DNA from: Actinomycetota bacterium
GTDB lineage: Bacteria; Actinomycetota; JAHEXW01; JAGVPG01
NCBI GenBank assembly: GCA_020052375.1
Contig: JAGVPG010000005.1
Coordinates: 1 to 59,257, forward strand
Length of the DNA stretch: 59,257 nucleotides
Direction: 5' to 3'
Shown here: positions 1 through 8,265 of the stretch, in pieces
Position numbering within the stretch: position 1 is the first letter of the stretch
Layout of the letters: the number at the start of each line of letters is the position of its first letter
Made by a program: the position numbers and the translations under genes
The notes under the pieces: model-generated
What the model saw: the letters and a program-made list of their open reading frames with translations, nothing else
What the model was told of the DNA's origin: nothing
The model's database searches: none

Positions 1-348
1 CTGTTTGTCACGGATCGCGAGGCGAGGCTGCTTACGGGAGAGGACTATGTGGATGGAACGCGGGAACTCTTAAACTACGGTCCGGACATAGTCATCTGCA
101 AGCTCGGCCCCGAAGGGTCGTACCTGCTAAGCGGGGACAATGAGTTCCATACACCGCCGGCGGAAGTCGTGCCCATAGACAGGACCGGAGCCGGTGACGT
201 TTTCGCGGCCGGGTTTATTGCGGGCATGCTCAAAGGATATGACTTGATGCAGTGTGCTAGGATGGCGACAAAAGCAGCTGCTCAAAGTATCACCGGCTGG
301 GGCCGCACCGCGTACCCCGATGCTTCACTCCTGACTGAGGGAGTCTAA
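1..348 (+). CDS. PfkB-family carbohydrate kinase, C-terminal part
   Basis: The frame is open from base 1, so only the last ~115 residues of the protein are in the window. The PfkB signature 2 is visible as RTGAGDVFAAGF; its GAGD holds the catalytic Asp and the anion hole. This is a ribokinase-fold family that transfers phosphate from ATP to a sugar, sugar phosphate or nucleoside in the cytoplasm. The substrate cannot be deduced from the C-terminal half. The TAA stop is two bases before the GTG of the formyltransferase gene, so the two are probably co-transcribed. Family assignment is firm; any finer name would be a guess. Confidence 0.85.
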   Translation: MFVTDREARLLTGEDYVDGTRELLNYGPDIVICKLGPEGSYLLSGDNEFHTPPAEVVPIDRTGAGDVFAAGFIAGMLKGYDLMQCARMATKAAAQSITGWGRTAYPDASLLTEGV

Positions 349-350
349 CC

Positions 351-1100
351 GTGTTTAAGGTCGGATGGTTTTCGACCGGCAGGGACAAAGCTGCTATCAA
401 ACTATTGAAGACCGTATGCAAAGCGATAGACACCGGCGAAGTGAAAGCGAAGATATCTTTCTGTTTCTCAAACCGCGCTCCGGGTGAGACGGAGGCAAGC
501 GATCATTTCTTCGATGAATTAAAACGCAGGGATATCCCTCTTGTTTATCTGTCTTCAGCAGGTTTTAAAGTTGAAGAACGTAAAGAAGATATAGAGCGAT
601 GGCGCGCGGATTATGATATGAAAGTCAAGGAACTCATCTGTGGCCTTGAGGTAGATTTGATCGTGCTAGCCGGTTATATGCTCATCGTCAGCCCGAACCT
701 ATGTGGTACGTACAATATGATAAACCTCCACCCCGCTCTACCTGGCGGCCCTACGGGGACCTGGCAAGAGGTGATCAAAGAGCTTCGTAGGGTGAAGGCG
801 GACGAGACCGGCGCCATGATGCACCTGGTCACGTCGGAACTGGACCGCGGCCAGCCGATCAGTTATTTCAGATTCCCGATTCGCGGAACGTCGTTCGACC
901 TGATCAGGGGTAAAGGTGTGCAGCGGGAGATGCCTTTGATCCTTCTCACCATCAAAGAATTCGCGGAAGGGAATCTAAGAATAGAAGACGGCAAGGTCTT
1001 TGCAGGCGGAGAAGCCTTGAAGCACGGTTATGATCTGACTGAAAAGATCGAATTATGGTTGTCGTATCACGCTTCAGGCATCAAGCATCGCGGAGAATAA
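351..1100 (+). CDS. PurN-like formyltransferase family protein
   Basis: 249 residues from a GTG start. The formyltransferase fold is shown by the motif NLHPALPGG at about residue 125, which holds the Asn and His that activate 10-formyl-tetrahydrofolate in GAR transformylase. A later Asp (ELDRGQPI) matches the third catalytic residue. The protein is ~40 residues longer than typical PurN, and the loop after HPALPGG (PTGTW) differs from the usual HPSLLP form, so the acceptor may not be GAR. It lies between a PfkB kinase and a HAD protein, with purH 1 kb downstream, which fits a purine or one-carbon context. Inference: a paralogue of PurN with an unknown acceptor. Confidence 0.7.
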   Translation: MFKVGWFSTGRDKAAIKLLKTVCKAIDTGEVKAKISFCFSNRAPGETEASDHFFDELKRRDIPLVYLSSAGFKVEERKEDIERWRADYDMKVKELICGLEVDLIVLAGYMLIVSPNLCGTYNMINLHPALPGGPTGTWQEVIKELRRVKADETGAMMHLVTSELDRGQPISYFRFPIRGTSFDLIRGKGVQREMPLILLTIKEFAEGNLRIEDGKVFAGGEALKHGYDLTEKIELWLSYHASGIKHRGE

Positions 1101-1109
1101 GGAGCTTTG

Positions 1110-2114
1110 ATGGCGTCCTTATATGTCACTGATTGTGAGGGGCCGATCACGCTCGATGACAACGCGTTCGAACTATGCGCCCACTTCATCCCTGACGGAG
1201 CCGGTTTCTTCACGAAGATAAGCGAGTATGACGATTACCTCGCAGACGTCGAAAAACGTCCTGGCTATAAAGCCGGAGACACCCTCAGACTGATACTGCC
1301 GTTCTTAATCGCGTTCGGCGCGGATAACAAGACAGTCGAAGAATACTCTGAAAAGCACGTCGTTTTGGTTCCCGGGGCGGACAAGACGCTAAGATTCGTT
1401 TCCGAGAATATGCATGCGCGGATCGTCTCAACGAGCTATGAACCTTATATCAAGGCGTTATGCAGGAAGACCGGCTTCCCTTTTGACAACACCTATTGTA
1501 CAAAGCTTGATTTGGACAAGGAGATCAAGGAGATCGAGGAGATCAAGGAGATCGAGGAGATCAAGGAGATCGAGGAGATCAAGGAGGAGATCGATGCACT
1601 CAAGGGTCCGATCGCGGATATTTTGAAAGATCTCGATAATATATTTTTCAAGCGGTTGCCGGAGATGAAGATGGGTATAGTCTTTCAACATGTGGACCCG
1701 GTCGGAGGCAAGAAAAAGGCGGATGCTCTTATGGACAGTCTGGAAAAAACCGGGATCCCCGGCGAGCAGACGATATATGTCGGCGACAGCATAACGGATG
1801 TCCAGGCGTTCAAAGCGGTCAAGGATGCCGGCGGGTTGGCAGTCTCCTTCAACGGAAACAGGTACGCGATCGAAGCGGCCGATATCGCTCTTATCTCGGA
1901 AAACACGGACGTACTCACATACGTCGCCGATAGTTTCCTGGAAGGCGGGAAAGAGGAAGTTTTTAAGTTGTTACATGCCTGGGATATGAATATAATAGAG
2001 GCGGTTGAAATTCCACGCGCTGCGATCGTTGAACAAAGGAACATGAAGGAACTGATCAAGGAGAGCGAAGCCATGCGCAGAAAGATACGCGGCATGGCAG
2101 GCGCTCTGGGTTAG
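1110..2114 (+). CDS. HAD-like protein, resembles the EhaR family, with an in-frame repeat insert
   Basis: The ATG at 1110 is chosen over the TTG at 1107 because GGAG at 1101-1104 is then 5 bases away. The N-terminus has DCEGPITLDDNAFELC and RPGYKAGDTL, which I recall from HAD-type proteins related to subunit R of energy-converting hydrogenase A. A late GDSITDVQAF matches HAD motif IV (GDxxxD). No hydrogenase genes are visible here, so the name only indicates family. Residues ~137-161 are a run of EIKEIEE-type units encoded by 18-bp DNA repeats at 1518-1593, within what should be the cap domain. The insert keeps frame and should form a charged helix or coiled coil. Confidence 0.6.
   Translation: MASLYVTDCEGPITLDDNAFELCAHFIPDGAGFFTKISEYDDYLADVEKRPGYKAGDTLRLILPFLIAFGADNKTVEEYSEKHVVLVPGADKTLRFVSENMHARIVSTSYEPYIKALCRKTGFPFDNTYCTKLDLDKEIKEIEEIKEIEEIKEIEEIKEEIDALKGPIADILKDLDNIFFKRLPEMKMGIVFQHVDPVGGKKKADALMDSLEKTGIPGEQTIYVGDSITDVQAFKAVKDAGGLAVSFNGNRYAIEAADIALISENTDVLTYVADSFLEGGKEEVFKLLHAWDMNIIEAVEIPRAAIVEQRNMKELIKESEAMRRKIRGMAGALG
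1518..1593 (+). repeat. In-frame 18-bp tandem repeat inside the HAD gene
   Basis: About four copies of the unit GAGATCAAGGAGATCGAG, the last one incomplete, follow an AAG codon. The unit is two related 9-mers, so length changes in 9-bp steps keep the reading frame. The same 9-mer vocabulary (AAGGATATC, AAGGATGTC) fills the intergenic tract at 31258-31408, so this is one case of a genome-wide simple-repeat family that has entered a gene. Confidence 0.9.
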
Positions 2115-2160
2115 TCCATGTTATCTAAAGATCTTAATCATCGCCTGGGAGGGGATATTC

Positions 2161-3717
2161 TTGAATAACGTCAAGATCAACACCGCTCTTATCAGTGTCT
2201 CCAACAAAGAAGGCCTGGTCGACTTCGCCAGAGGATTGAACAAACACAAAGTCAAGATCATTTCTACGGGCGGAACGGCCGACTTACTGAAGAAAGAGGG
2301 AATACCGGTCGTTTCGATATCGGATGTCACCGGATTTCCGGAGATGCTTGACGGCAGGGTGAAAACGCTGCACCCGGCCGTTCACGGCGGGCTGCTTGCC
2401 AGGCGTGACAAGAAAGAACACATGGAACAGCTCAAGAAGCACGATATCAACCTGATCGATCTGGTCGTCGTAAACCTGTATCCTTTCAGCGAGACGATCA
2501 CCAAAAAGGATGTTAAAAAGGAAGAAGCGATCGAGAATATAGATATAGGCGGACCGAGTATGATCAGGAGCGCCGCAAAAAATGCGGATGCAGTGGCGGT
2601 CGTCGTCAATCCCGAGCGCTATCCGGAGATACTGAAGGAGCTGGACCAGACGGATGGCACGCTTAGCCTTGGAACGCGTGAAGAGCTGATGGTCGAGGCG
2701 TTCAAACATACAGCCGCCTACGATTCGACGATATTCAACTACTTTGCCAAGGGCGAATACTACTCGGACTTTCCGGATACTATGAACCTTGCGTTCAAGA
2801 AGATACAGGAACTGCGTTACGGTGAGAATCCGCACCAGAGGGCGGCATATTACCGGGAACTGAATCCGCCGCCACATTCGCTGGTCTTCGCCAAGAAACT
2901 TCACGGGAAAGAACTTTCGTTCAACAACATAATGGATATGGACGCCGCCTGGCGACTGGTAAATGATTTCACCGTACCTGCTTGTGTTGTCGTCAAACAC
3001 AATAACCCATGCGGAGTGGCGCTGGCGAAGGACATCGATACAGCGTATAAGAAGGCATGGGATGCCGATTCTCTAAGCGCATTCGGCGGAGTCGTCGCTG
3101 TTAACAGGCCTGTCGATATCGGCATCGCCGAACTGGCGAGCAAGGTGTTCATCGAGATAGTCATAGCGCCGGCTTTTCACGAGGAAGCAGTTGAGGTGTT
3201 GACACAGAAGAAAGACATCCGCCTGCTCGTCATGGATGAAGAGAGGATGCCGCACGGGAGCGAGAAAGACTACAAGAAAGTGGAGGGCGGATTGCTGGTA
3301 CAGGACGTCGACTTAGACAGGGGCGAACGGGATGAAATGCGTATCGTCTCGAAACGGCATCCGACCGAACCCGAGTGGGAGGACATGTTGTTTGCCTGGC
3401 GCGTTTCCAAACAGGTGAAATCAAATACGATCGTATACGCTAAAGACCTGGTTACAGTAGGTATCGGTGCCGGTCAGATGAGCCGCGTAGTCTCCAGCGA
3501 GATCGCGGCGATGAAAGCCGGCAAACTGGCCAAAGGAGCGGTTATGGCTTCGGACGCATTCTTCCCGTTCAGAGACGGTATCGATGCCGCGGCGAAAGCC
3601 GGCATCAAAGCGGTCATCCAACCGGGTGGATCAGTCAAAGACGACGAGGTCATCAAGGCCGCGAACGAGCACAAGATGGCGATGGTGTTTACCGGGATAC
3701 GCCACTTTAAACACTAA
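2161..3717 (+). CDS. purH: Bifunctional AICAR formyltransferase / IMP cyclohydrolase
   Basis: 518 residues, the normal length for PurH. It performs the last two steps of purine synthesis: formylation of AICAR with 10-formyl-THF, then ring closure to IMP. The N-terminal MGS-like cyclohydrolase domain (about 1-200) has the ISTGGTADLL phosphate-binding motif and GRVKTLHP. The C-terminal AICARFT domain has the RYGENPHQ and KHNNPCG motifs with the catalytic Lys-His pair. The start is TTG at 2161 with GGGAGGGG at 2147-2154. It follows the HAD gene by 46 bases in the same direction. Confidence 0.95.
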   Translation: MNNVKINTALISVSNKEGLVDFARGLNKHKVKIISTGGTADLLKKEGIPVVSISDVTGFPEMLDGRVKTLHPAVHGGLLARRDKKEHMEQLKKHDINLIDLVVVNLYPFSETITKKDVKKEEAIENIDIGGPSMIRSAAKNADAVAVVVNPERYPEILKELDQTDGTLSLGTREELMVEAFKHTAAYDSTIFNYFAKGEYYSDFPDTMNLAFKKIQELRYGENPHQRAAYYRELNPPPHSLVFAKKLHGKELSFNNIMDMDAAWRLVNDFTVPACVVVKHNNPCGVALAKDIDTAYKKAWDADSLSAFGGVVAVNRPVDIGIAELASKVFIEIVIAPAFHEEAVEVLTQKKDIRLLVMDEERMPHGSEKDYKKVEGGLLVQDVDLDRGERDEMRIVSKRHPTEPEWEDMLFAWRVSKQVKSNTIVYAKDLVTVGIGAGQMSRVVSSEIAAMKAGKLAKGAVMASDAFFPFRDGIDAAAKAGIKAVIQPGGSVKDDEVIKAANEHKMAMVFTGIRHFKH

Positions 3718-3718
3718 A

Positions 3719-3750
3719 GGGTGAAGAGTGAGGAGTGAAGAGTGAAGAAA
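3719..3750 (+). repeat. Degenerate GTGAAGAGTGAG tandem repeat
   Basis: A short run of GTGAAGAGTG/AGGAGTGAAG units lies between purH and the lipoprotein gene. It supplies both the AGGAG ribosome site (3731-3735) and the GTG start (3742) of that gene. It belongs with the other low-complexity purine or pyrimidine tracts of the window (22816-22842, 31258-31408, 37201-37245). Confidence 0.7.
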
Positions 3751-4155
3751 AATCGAGGAATTAGCGTAAAGAGATACCTCTTTGTAGGTGTTTTACTGGC
3801 TATGACACTTTTACTTACGGCATGTGGGGGAGAGTCGACGGAAAACGGGATCGATGTCGGCGGGACGAGAAAGACGTCTGGTGTCGAGGTGATCTCCGAT
3901 TCCGGTGGAGCAGTGGCTAACGGCGTTTATGAAGTTACCGGGGAAGTACAGAACAAAGGCAAAGCGGAAGCCTCTTTCATAAAAGTCAAAGCATCGTTCT
4001 TTGACGCAAACAAGCAATTGATCGATGAGAGCGAAACGTCAGTCGATATAGATGTCCTACCGACAGGTGAAAAAGCGAAGTTCACAGTGGACTCAAGCCG
4101 GGGCGGCATCGCCGACAGCGTCGCGAGCTATCAACTATCGGTTTCCTATCGTTAA
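3742..4155 (+). CDS. Lipoprotein with an FxLYD-like domain
   Basis: 137 residues. The N-terminus is a lipoprotein signal: positive residues, then hydrophobic stretch LFVGVLLAMTLLLTAC, with the lipobox Cys at residue 28. The remaining ~100 residues resemble FxLYD or DUF3426-type immunoglobulin-like domains: VTGEVQNKGKAEASFIKVK, then FFDANKQLIDES, then a hydrophobic strand pattern. Such domains occur on surface lipoproteins and their function is usually unknown. AGGAG at 3731-3735 stands 6 bases before the GTG start. It probably sits on the outer face of the membrane beside the two propeller proteins encoded next. Confidence 0.7.
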   Translation: MKKNRGISVKRYLFVGVLLAMTLLLTACGGESTENGIDVGGTRKTSGVEVISDSGGAVANGVYEVTGEVQNKGKAEASFIKVKASFFDANKQLIDESETSVDIDVLPTGEKAKFTVDSSRGGIADSVASYQLSVSYR

Positions 4156-4310
4156 CACAGTCTTAAATATATTGCCATTCTTGCCTTTTCTATTAAGTTA
4201 AAGCAACATACTATGATATATCATAAAAGTATTGCGTTTTATTCCTTCCCGGGAGTATATTTAACCTACATTTGCGCGTAGTCTTTTTTTAACTCCTGAG
4301 AGGGGAAGCC

Positions 4311-5408
4311 ATGAAGCACATCGTGTCCAAGATCACCCATCGTAAAATCCTATTTGTTGGTCTCATACTTGTCTTGTTCCTTCTCATGTCGACGAACATC
4401 CTGGCGCTGACCATCACCGAGACGCGGATCACAACAAACACGTCCGATCAATTCAATCCCGTGATCTCAGGAAACAAGATCGCCTGGGAGGACATGCGTA
4501 ACGGGAACTATGACATATACGTATACGATATCTCTACTTCTACAGAAACCCGCATAACGACCAATGCGGCAGCCCAACAGCAGCCGGCTATCGATGGTGA
4601 TAGAGTTGTTTATAACGATATCCGCAGCGGTCATTGGGACATCTACATGTACGACCTCTCGACCTCGACTGAAACGCGCATCACGAACAACGCATCGACG
4701 CAAACCCGTCCAGCTATTAGCGGTGATAAGATCGTTTGGCAAGATTACCGTAACACAGTTACTGATATCTACATGTACGACCTCTCGACCTCGACCGAGA
4801 CACGTATCACGACGAATGGAAGTTCACAAGACTATCCAGCGATAAACGGTAACAAGATCGTTTGGCAAGACTACCGTAATGGTGCCTCTGACATCTACAT
4901 GTACGACCTCTCGACCTCGACCGAGACACGTATCACGACGAATGGAAGTTCACAAGACTATCCAGCGATAAACAGTAACAAGATCGTCTGGGAAGACTGG
5001 AGGAACGTTGCAAGGGATATCTACATGTACGATCTTGCAACATCTACCGAAACGCGTCTTACAACCAACGGTTCGGAGCAGCAGATACCAGCTATCTACG
5101 GCGATAGGGTCACTTACATAGATAACCGAAACGGTAACTGGGATATATACATGTACGATCTATCCTCTTCTACCGAGACACAGATAACGACTGACGCAGC
5201 GAATCAATCCTCGCCGGCGATCTATAACGACAGGATTGTAAATGTCGACTACCGTAACGGCAACTGGGACGTCTATATGTCGACACTTTCCGCAGTATCG
5301 ACCGGTGTAAACAAAAACATAGCTTCATTATTATCAATACTCGCCATATCTTCCGGTTTATTGCTGGTCGTATATGTCAGAAAGAAGAAGAGCTACGCGC
5401 TGAGTTAG
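4311..5408 (+). CDS. Membrane-anchored seven-bladed beta-propeller protein, copy 1
   Basis: 365 residues. A signal peptide (about 1-33, ending STNILA) is followed by seven 42-residue repeats of the form ETRITTN...PAI.G.KIVW.D.RNG..DIYMYDLSTST, then a C-terminal hydrophobic segment and a basic tail (RKKKSYALS). Seven TolB/WD40-like repeats are enough for one closed seven-bladed propeller facing outward and held by the C-terminal anchor. The ligand is unknown; propellers of this type usually bind proteins or glycans. Repeats 4 and 5 are almost identical in DNA (near 4810 and 4936), a sign of recent internal duplication. The ATG follows GAGAGGGG. The next gene is a full paralogue of the same length. 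Confidence 0.8.
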   Translation: MKHIVSKITHRKILFVGLILVLFLLMSTNILALTITETRITTNTSDQFNPVISGNKIAWEDMRNGNYDIYVYDISTSTETRITTNAAAQQQPAIDGDRVVYNDIRSGHWDIYMYDLSTSTETRITNNASTQTRPAISGDKIVWQDYRNTVTDIYMYDLSTSTETRITTNGSSQDYPAINGNKIVWQDYRNGASDIYMYDLSTSTETRITTNGSSQDYPAINSNKIVWEDWRNVARDIYMYDLATSTETRLTTNGSEQQIPAIYGDRVTYIDNRNGNWDIYMYDLSSSTETQITTDAANQSSPAIYNDRIVNVDYRNGNWDVYMSTLSAVSTGVNKNIASLLSILAISSGLLLVVYVRKKKSYALS

Positions 5409-5448
5409 CATCTGTCTTATTTCAGGGATCTAAGAGGGGGAGTTTGTC

Positions 5449-6546
5449 ATGAAACATCGAGTAACAATGGTTACCAACCGCAAGGTCATCACTATCATTC
5501 TCATGCTCTTTTTGTTTCTTCTTATGTCGACGAACATCCTGGCACTGACTATAACAGAGACACGGATAACAAATAACGTCTATACTCAAACTCGCCCGGC
5601 AATATACAACGATCGCATAGTATATCACGACGTCCGTAACGTGAACGTTGACATCTATATGTACGATCTCTCAACCTCCACCGAGACACAGATAACCACC
5701 AACGCGTCGGATCAAAGCGATCCGGCGATCTACGGCAATAAAATAGTCTATCAAGATAACCGTAACGGGAACCAAGACATCTATATGTACGACCTTTTAA
5801 CCTCTACGGAGACACAAATAACTGCCAATGTATCGAATCAAAACACCCCGATGATCTCTGGTACCAGGATCGTCTACAATGATAACCGTAACGGGAATAA
5901 CGACATCTACATGTACGACTTATCAACGTCCACAGAGACTCGGATAACCACCAACGCATCGACTCAAAGCGTTCCGTCGATTGACGGCAACAGAATAGCA
6001 TATGAAGACAACCGCAACGGTCATTGGGATATCTACATGTATGATCTTTCCACCTCCACCGAGACACGGATAACCACCAATGCATCGACTCAAAGCGTTC
6101 CGTCGATCTACGGCAACAGAATAGTCTTCAACGACTTCCGTAACGGGAACACAGACATCTATATGTACGACCTCTCGACCTCGACCGAAACACAGATCAC
6201 CGCCAACACATCAAATCAACAACGACCGGTTGTCTACGCTAACAGAATAGTATACGAAGACTACCGTAATGGGACCCCAGACATGTATATATACGACCTC
6301 TCGACTTCGACCGAAACACAGATCACCACGAACGCATTGTCTCAATTGCAGCCGGCGATCTATGGCGACAGGATCGTTTACGAAGACACGCGCAACGGGG
6401 GCTTTGAAATCTACATGTCAACGCTTTCTAACTATTCGACTGGTGTAAACAAAAACATAGCGGCGTTGATGTCCTTATTCGCCATATCTTCCGGTTTACT
6501 GATGGTCTTATATGTCAGAAGGAAAAAGGCATACACGCTTAGCTGA
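5449..6546 (+). CDS. Membrane-anchored seven-bladed beta-propeller protein, copy 2
   Basis: 365 residues, the same length as its upstream neighbour, with the same plan: signal peptide, seven 42-residue blades, C-terminal anchor and basic tail (RRKKAYTLS). The stretch LLMSTNILALTITETRIT at the start of blade 1 is identical in both proteins, while other parts have diverged, which suggests gene conversion. Blades 4 and 5 are near-identical here too. RBS AGAGGGGG lies upstream of the ATG, 40 bases after the stop of copy 1, so the two are likely one transcript. Function unknown; secreted and surface-exposed by prediction. Confidence 0.8.
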   Translation: MKHRVTMVTNRKVITIILMLFLFLLMSTNILALTITETRITNNVYTQTRPAIYNDRIVYHDVRNVNVDIYMYDLSTSTETQITTNASDQSDPAIYGNKIVYQDNRNGNQDIYMYDLLTSTETQITANVSNQNTPMISGTRIVYNDNRNGNNDIYMYDLSTSTETRITTNASTQSVPSIDGNRIAYEDNRNGHWDIYMYDLSTSTETRITTNASTQSVPSIYGNRIVFNDFRNGNTDIYMYDLSTSTETQITANTSNQQRPVVYANRIVYEDYRNGTPDMYIYDLSTSTETQITTNALSQLQPAIYGDRIVYEDTRNGGFEIYMSTLSNYSTGVNKNIAALMSLFAISSGLLMVLYVRRKKAYTLS

Positions 6547-6631
6547 CAAATGTATGGTCAACGCCCGTCTGATCATCAAACTAGTGCTTCCAACTTCCGC
6601 CCGGGGTGTTCCACATCATCGTCTACAGCGA

Positions 6632-6637
6632 TATAAT
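6632..6637 (+). promoter_or_regulatory. Probable -10 box upstream of the rpiB-like gene
   Basis: A perfect TATAAT stands 46 bases before the ATG at 6684, in the 137-base gap after the second propeller gene. No convincing -35 hexamer is seen. The gene has a separate ribosome site (AGGAG) close to its ATG. Confidence 0.5.
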
Positions 6638-6683
6638 CTATCTATTGAATGGCTATCTGATTCTTCTAACACAGGAGTAGCGT

Positions 6684-7130
6684 ATGATTTATCTTGGTGC
6701 CGATCACGGGGGTTTCAAGCTTAAAGAAGAGATAAAGGCAAAGCTTGATGCCGAGAGCGTAGACTATAAAGATGTTGGCGCGTTCAACGAGGAGCCGAGT
6801 GATTATCCGGACTTCGCTTTCAAAGTCGCTGAGAAGGTAAGAGACGGCGGGCCAGGCGATTTCGGCATCCTGATCTGTACGACAAGTATCGGCACGTCGA
6901 TAGCCGCCAATAAGATCAAAGGGGTAAGGGCGGTAGTCGGCTACTCTAAAGGGGCCGTTGAGCGGGCCAGAAACGACGTAGACGTCAACGTTCTATGCCT
7001 CGGCGGCGGCGAGATGGACCACAAGCACGCCCTCGAGATCATAGACGTATTCCTTAATACACCGTTCTCCAACGAAGAACGCCACATACGAAGGTTGTCC
7101 AAGATCCAAAAGAGAGAGCAGGAGGAGTAG
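6684..7130 (+). CDS. RpiB/LacAB-family sugar-phosphate isomerase, divergent
   Basis: 148 residues, the usual RpiB length. The N-terminal GADHGGF phosphate-binding motif and LICTTSIGTSIAANK, with the catalytic Cys, are present. RpiB interconverts ribose 5-phosphate and ribulose 5-phosphate. Two active-site features differ from E. coli RpiB: the anion-hole CGTGIG reads CTTSIG, and the ring-opening His of the RQHND motif is replaced (RNDVD). The substrate may therefore not be ribose 5-phosphate. Its TAG abuts the TTG of the Rpe-like gene, so the pair is translationally coupled. Confidence 0.75.
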   Translation: MIYLGADHGGFKLKEEIKAKLDAESVDYKDVGAFNEEPSDYPDFAFKVAEKVRDGGPGDFGILICTTSIGTSIAANKIKGVRAVVGYSKGAVERARNDVDVNVLCLGGGEMDHKHALEIIDVFLNTPFSNEERHIRRLSKIQKREQEE

Positions 7131-7763
7131 TTGAGGATCGTTCCCGCGGTTCTGGCTAACAGCGCCGACGAGCTGTCATCTCTTGTCAGGACGGCGGAGA
7201 CGTTTGCCGACTACGTCCAGTTCGATTTCATGGACGGCCTCTTCGTCCCTTCAAAGAGTGCGACTATAGAAGACCTCGCCGGACTCAAACCCAGTGTGCG
7301 CAGCGAAGCTCATCTAATGGTCCGGGAACCGGAATCCTATCTTCAAGGACTTAAGACGGCAGGTACGGAACGCGTGATCTTTCATGTCGAGGCGGTCAAT
7401 GATCCGGAGAAGACCATACGATCGATAAGGGAGCACGGTTTTGATACCGGTTTAGCTGTCAATCCGGGGACGTTCAACAAAGATGTCGATTATCTTATAA
7501 GCCAGGTCAATACGGTCCTGTTCCTGGCCGTAAACCCGGGTTTCTACGGAGCTCCGTTCATCCCGGAGGTTTTGGATAAGATCGCCGATCTTAGGGGAAA
7601 ATACCCGGAAGCAGAGATCGGTATCGACGGAGGGATGAAGAGGGACAACGTACAAGACGCGGTAAAGGCCGGGGTGGATTATATATGTATTGGAAGCGCC
7701 ATTTTTAATGCTGAAGACCCTAAGAAAGCGTATGAAGACATAATATCAGCTGTTTCAAAGTGA
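7131..7763 (+). CDS. Ribulose-phosphate 3-epimerase family protein, divergent
   Basis: 210 residues, TIM-barrel of the Rpe family, from a TTG directly after the previous stop, with GGAGGAG at 7121-7127. The motifs FDFMDGLFVP, EAHLMV and IGIDGGM match Rpe and keep three of four metal ligands (Asp, His, Asp). The first metal His of HFDVMD is Gln here (QFDFMD), and the N-terminal Ser of PSIL is Ala (PAVL). Classical Rpe epimerises ribulose 5-phosphate and xylulose 5-phosphate. Because the neighbouring RpiB-like protein also lacks a catalytic residue, the two may handle a different sugar phosphate. Fold certain, reaction uncertain. Confidence 0.75.
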   Translation: MRIVPAVLANSADELSSLVRTAETFADYVQFDFMDGLFVPSKSATIEDLAGLKPSVRSEAHLMVREPESYLQGLKTAGTERVIFHVEAVNDPEKTIRSIREHGFDTGLAVNPGTFNKDVDYLISQVNTVLFLAVNPGFYGAPFIPEVLDKIADLRGKYPEAEIGIDGGMKRDNVQDAVKAGVDYICIGSAIFNAEDPKKAYEDIISAVSK

Positions 7764-7809
7764 TAGAATTAAAAGTAAAGACATCGATCCTTAAAGGGAG
7801 GCGGCTAAC

Positions 7810-8265
7810 ATGAAAGTGTCAGAGATCATGAAGACTACGGTGTATTCAGTAAGGTCCAACGACCCTCTTAGCAAAGTGGCGTCGTTGATATGTAGAACAA
7901 AGGTCAGCGGTATTTCTGTTATCGATGAAGGGAAGATTGTCGGCATAGTGACGGAAAGGGACCTGCTGAAAGCCATGTATCCTAGTTTCGAAGAGTTCTG
8001 GGAAGACCCGACGGGACATATGGATTTCGAATACATGGAACAACGCTACGAAGACGTTTCCAAGAAGAAAGTAAAGGATCACATGTCAACGCCCGTGATC
8101 ACAATCCCGCCGGACACGCCCATTATGAAAGCCGCTTCTCTTCTGATCAGAAAACACCTGCGGCGCTTGCCGATCGTCAAAGACGGCGAAGTCGTAGGCA
8201 TAATCAGCCAGGGTGACATACATCAGGCCATATTTGCGAAGGAGTGCGCGCTACATCCCGAGTAG
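7810..8265 (+). CDS. Protein with two CBS domains
   Basis: 151 residues made of a tandem CBS pair (about 1-60 and 88-148). Each half begins with the typical VSEIM / VKDHM stretch and contains GIVTERDLL or GIISQGDI. A linker of ~35 residues rich in acidic and aromatic residues separates them. CBS pairs bind adenine nucleotides and act as energy or redox sensors on partner proteins. RBS AAGGGAGG precedes the ATG. The last 15 bases overlap the end of the convergent amidohydrolase gene. Confidence 0.85.
   Translation: MKVSEIMKTTVYSVRSNDPLSKVASLICRTKVSGISVIDEGKIVGIVTERDLLKAMYPSFEEFWEDPTGHMDFEYMEQRYEDVSKKKVKDHMSTPVITIPPDTPIMKAASLLIRKHLRRLPIVKDGEVVGIISQGDIHQAIFAKECALHPE

Noticed and set aside
2284-3000. 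A 238-codon open frame opposite purH
   Set aside because: Antisense shadow of a well-recognised gene; composition is not protein-like.
8251-8265. Frame error suspected from the overlap of the CBS and amidohydrolase genes
   Set aside because: The genes are convergent and both ends fit their families; a 15-base tail overlap is normal.
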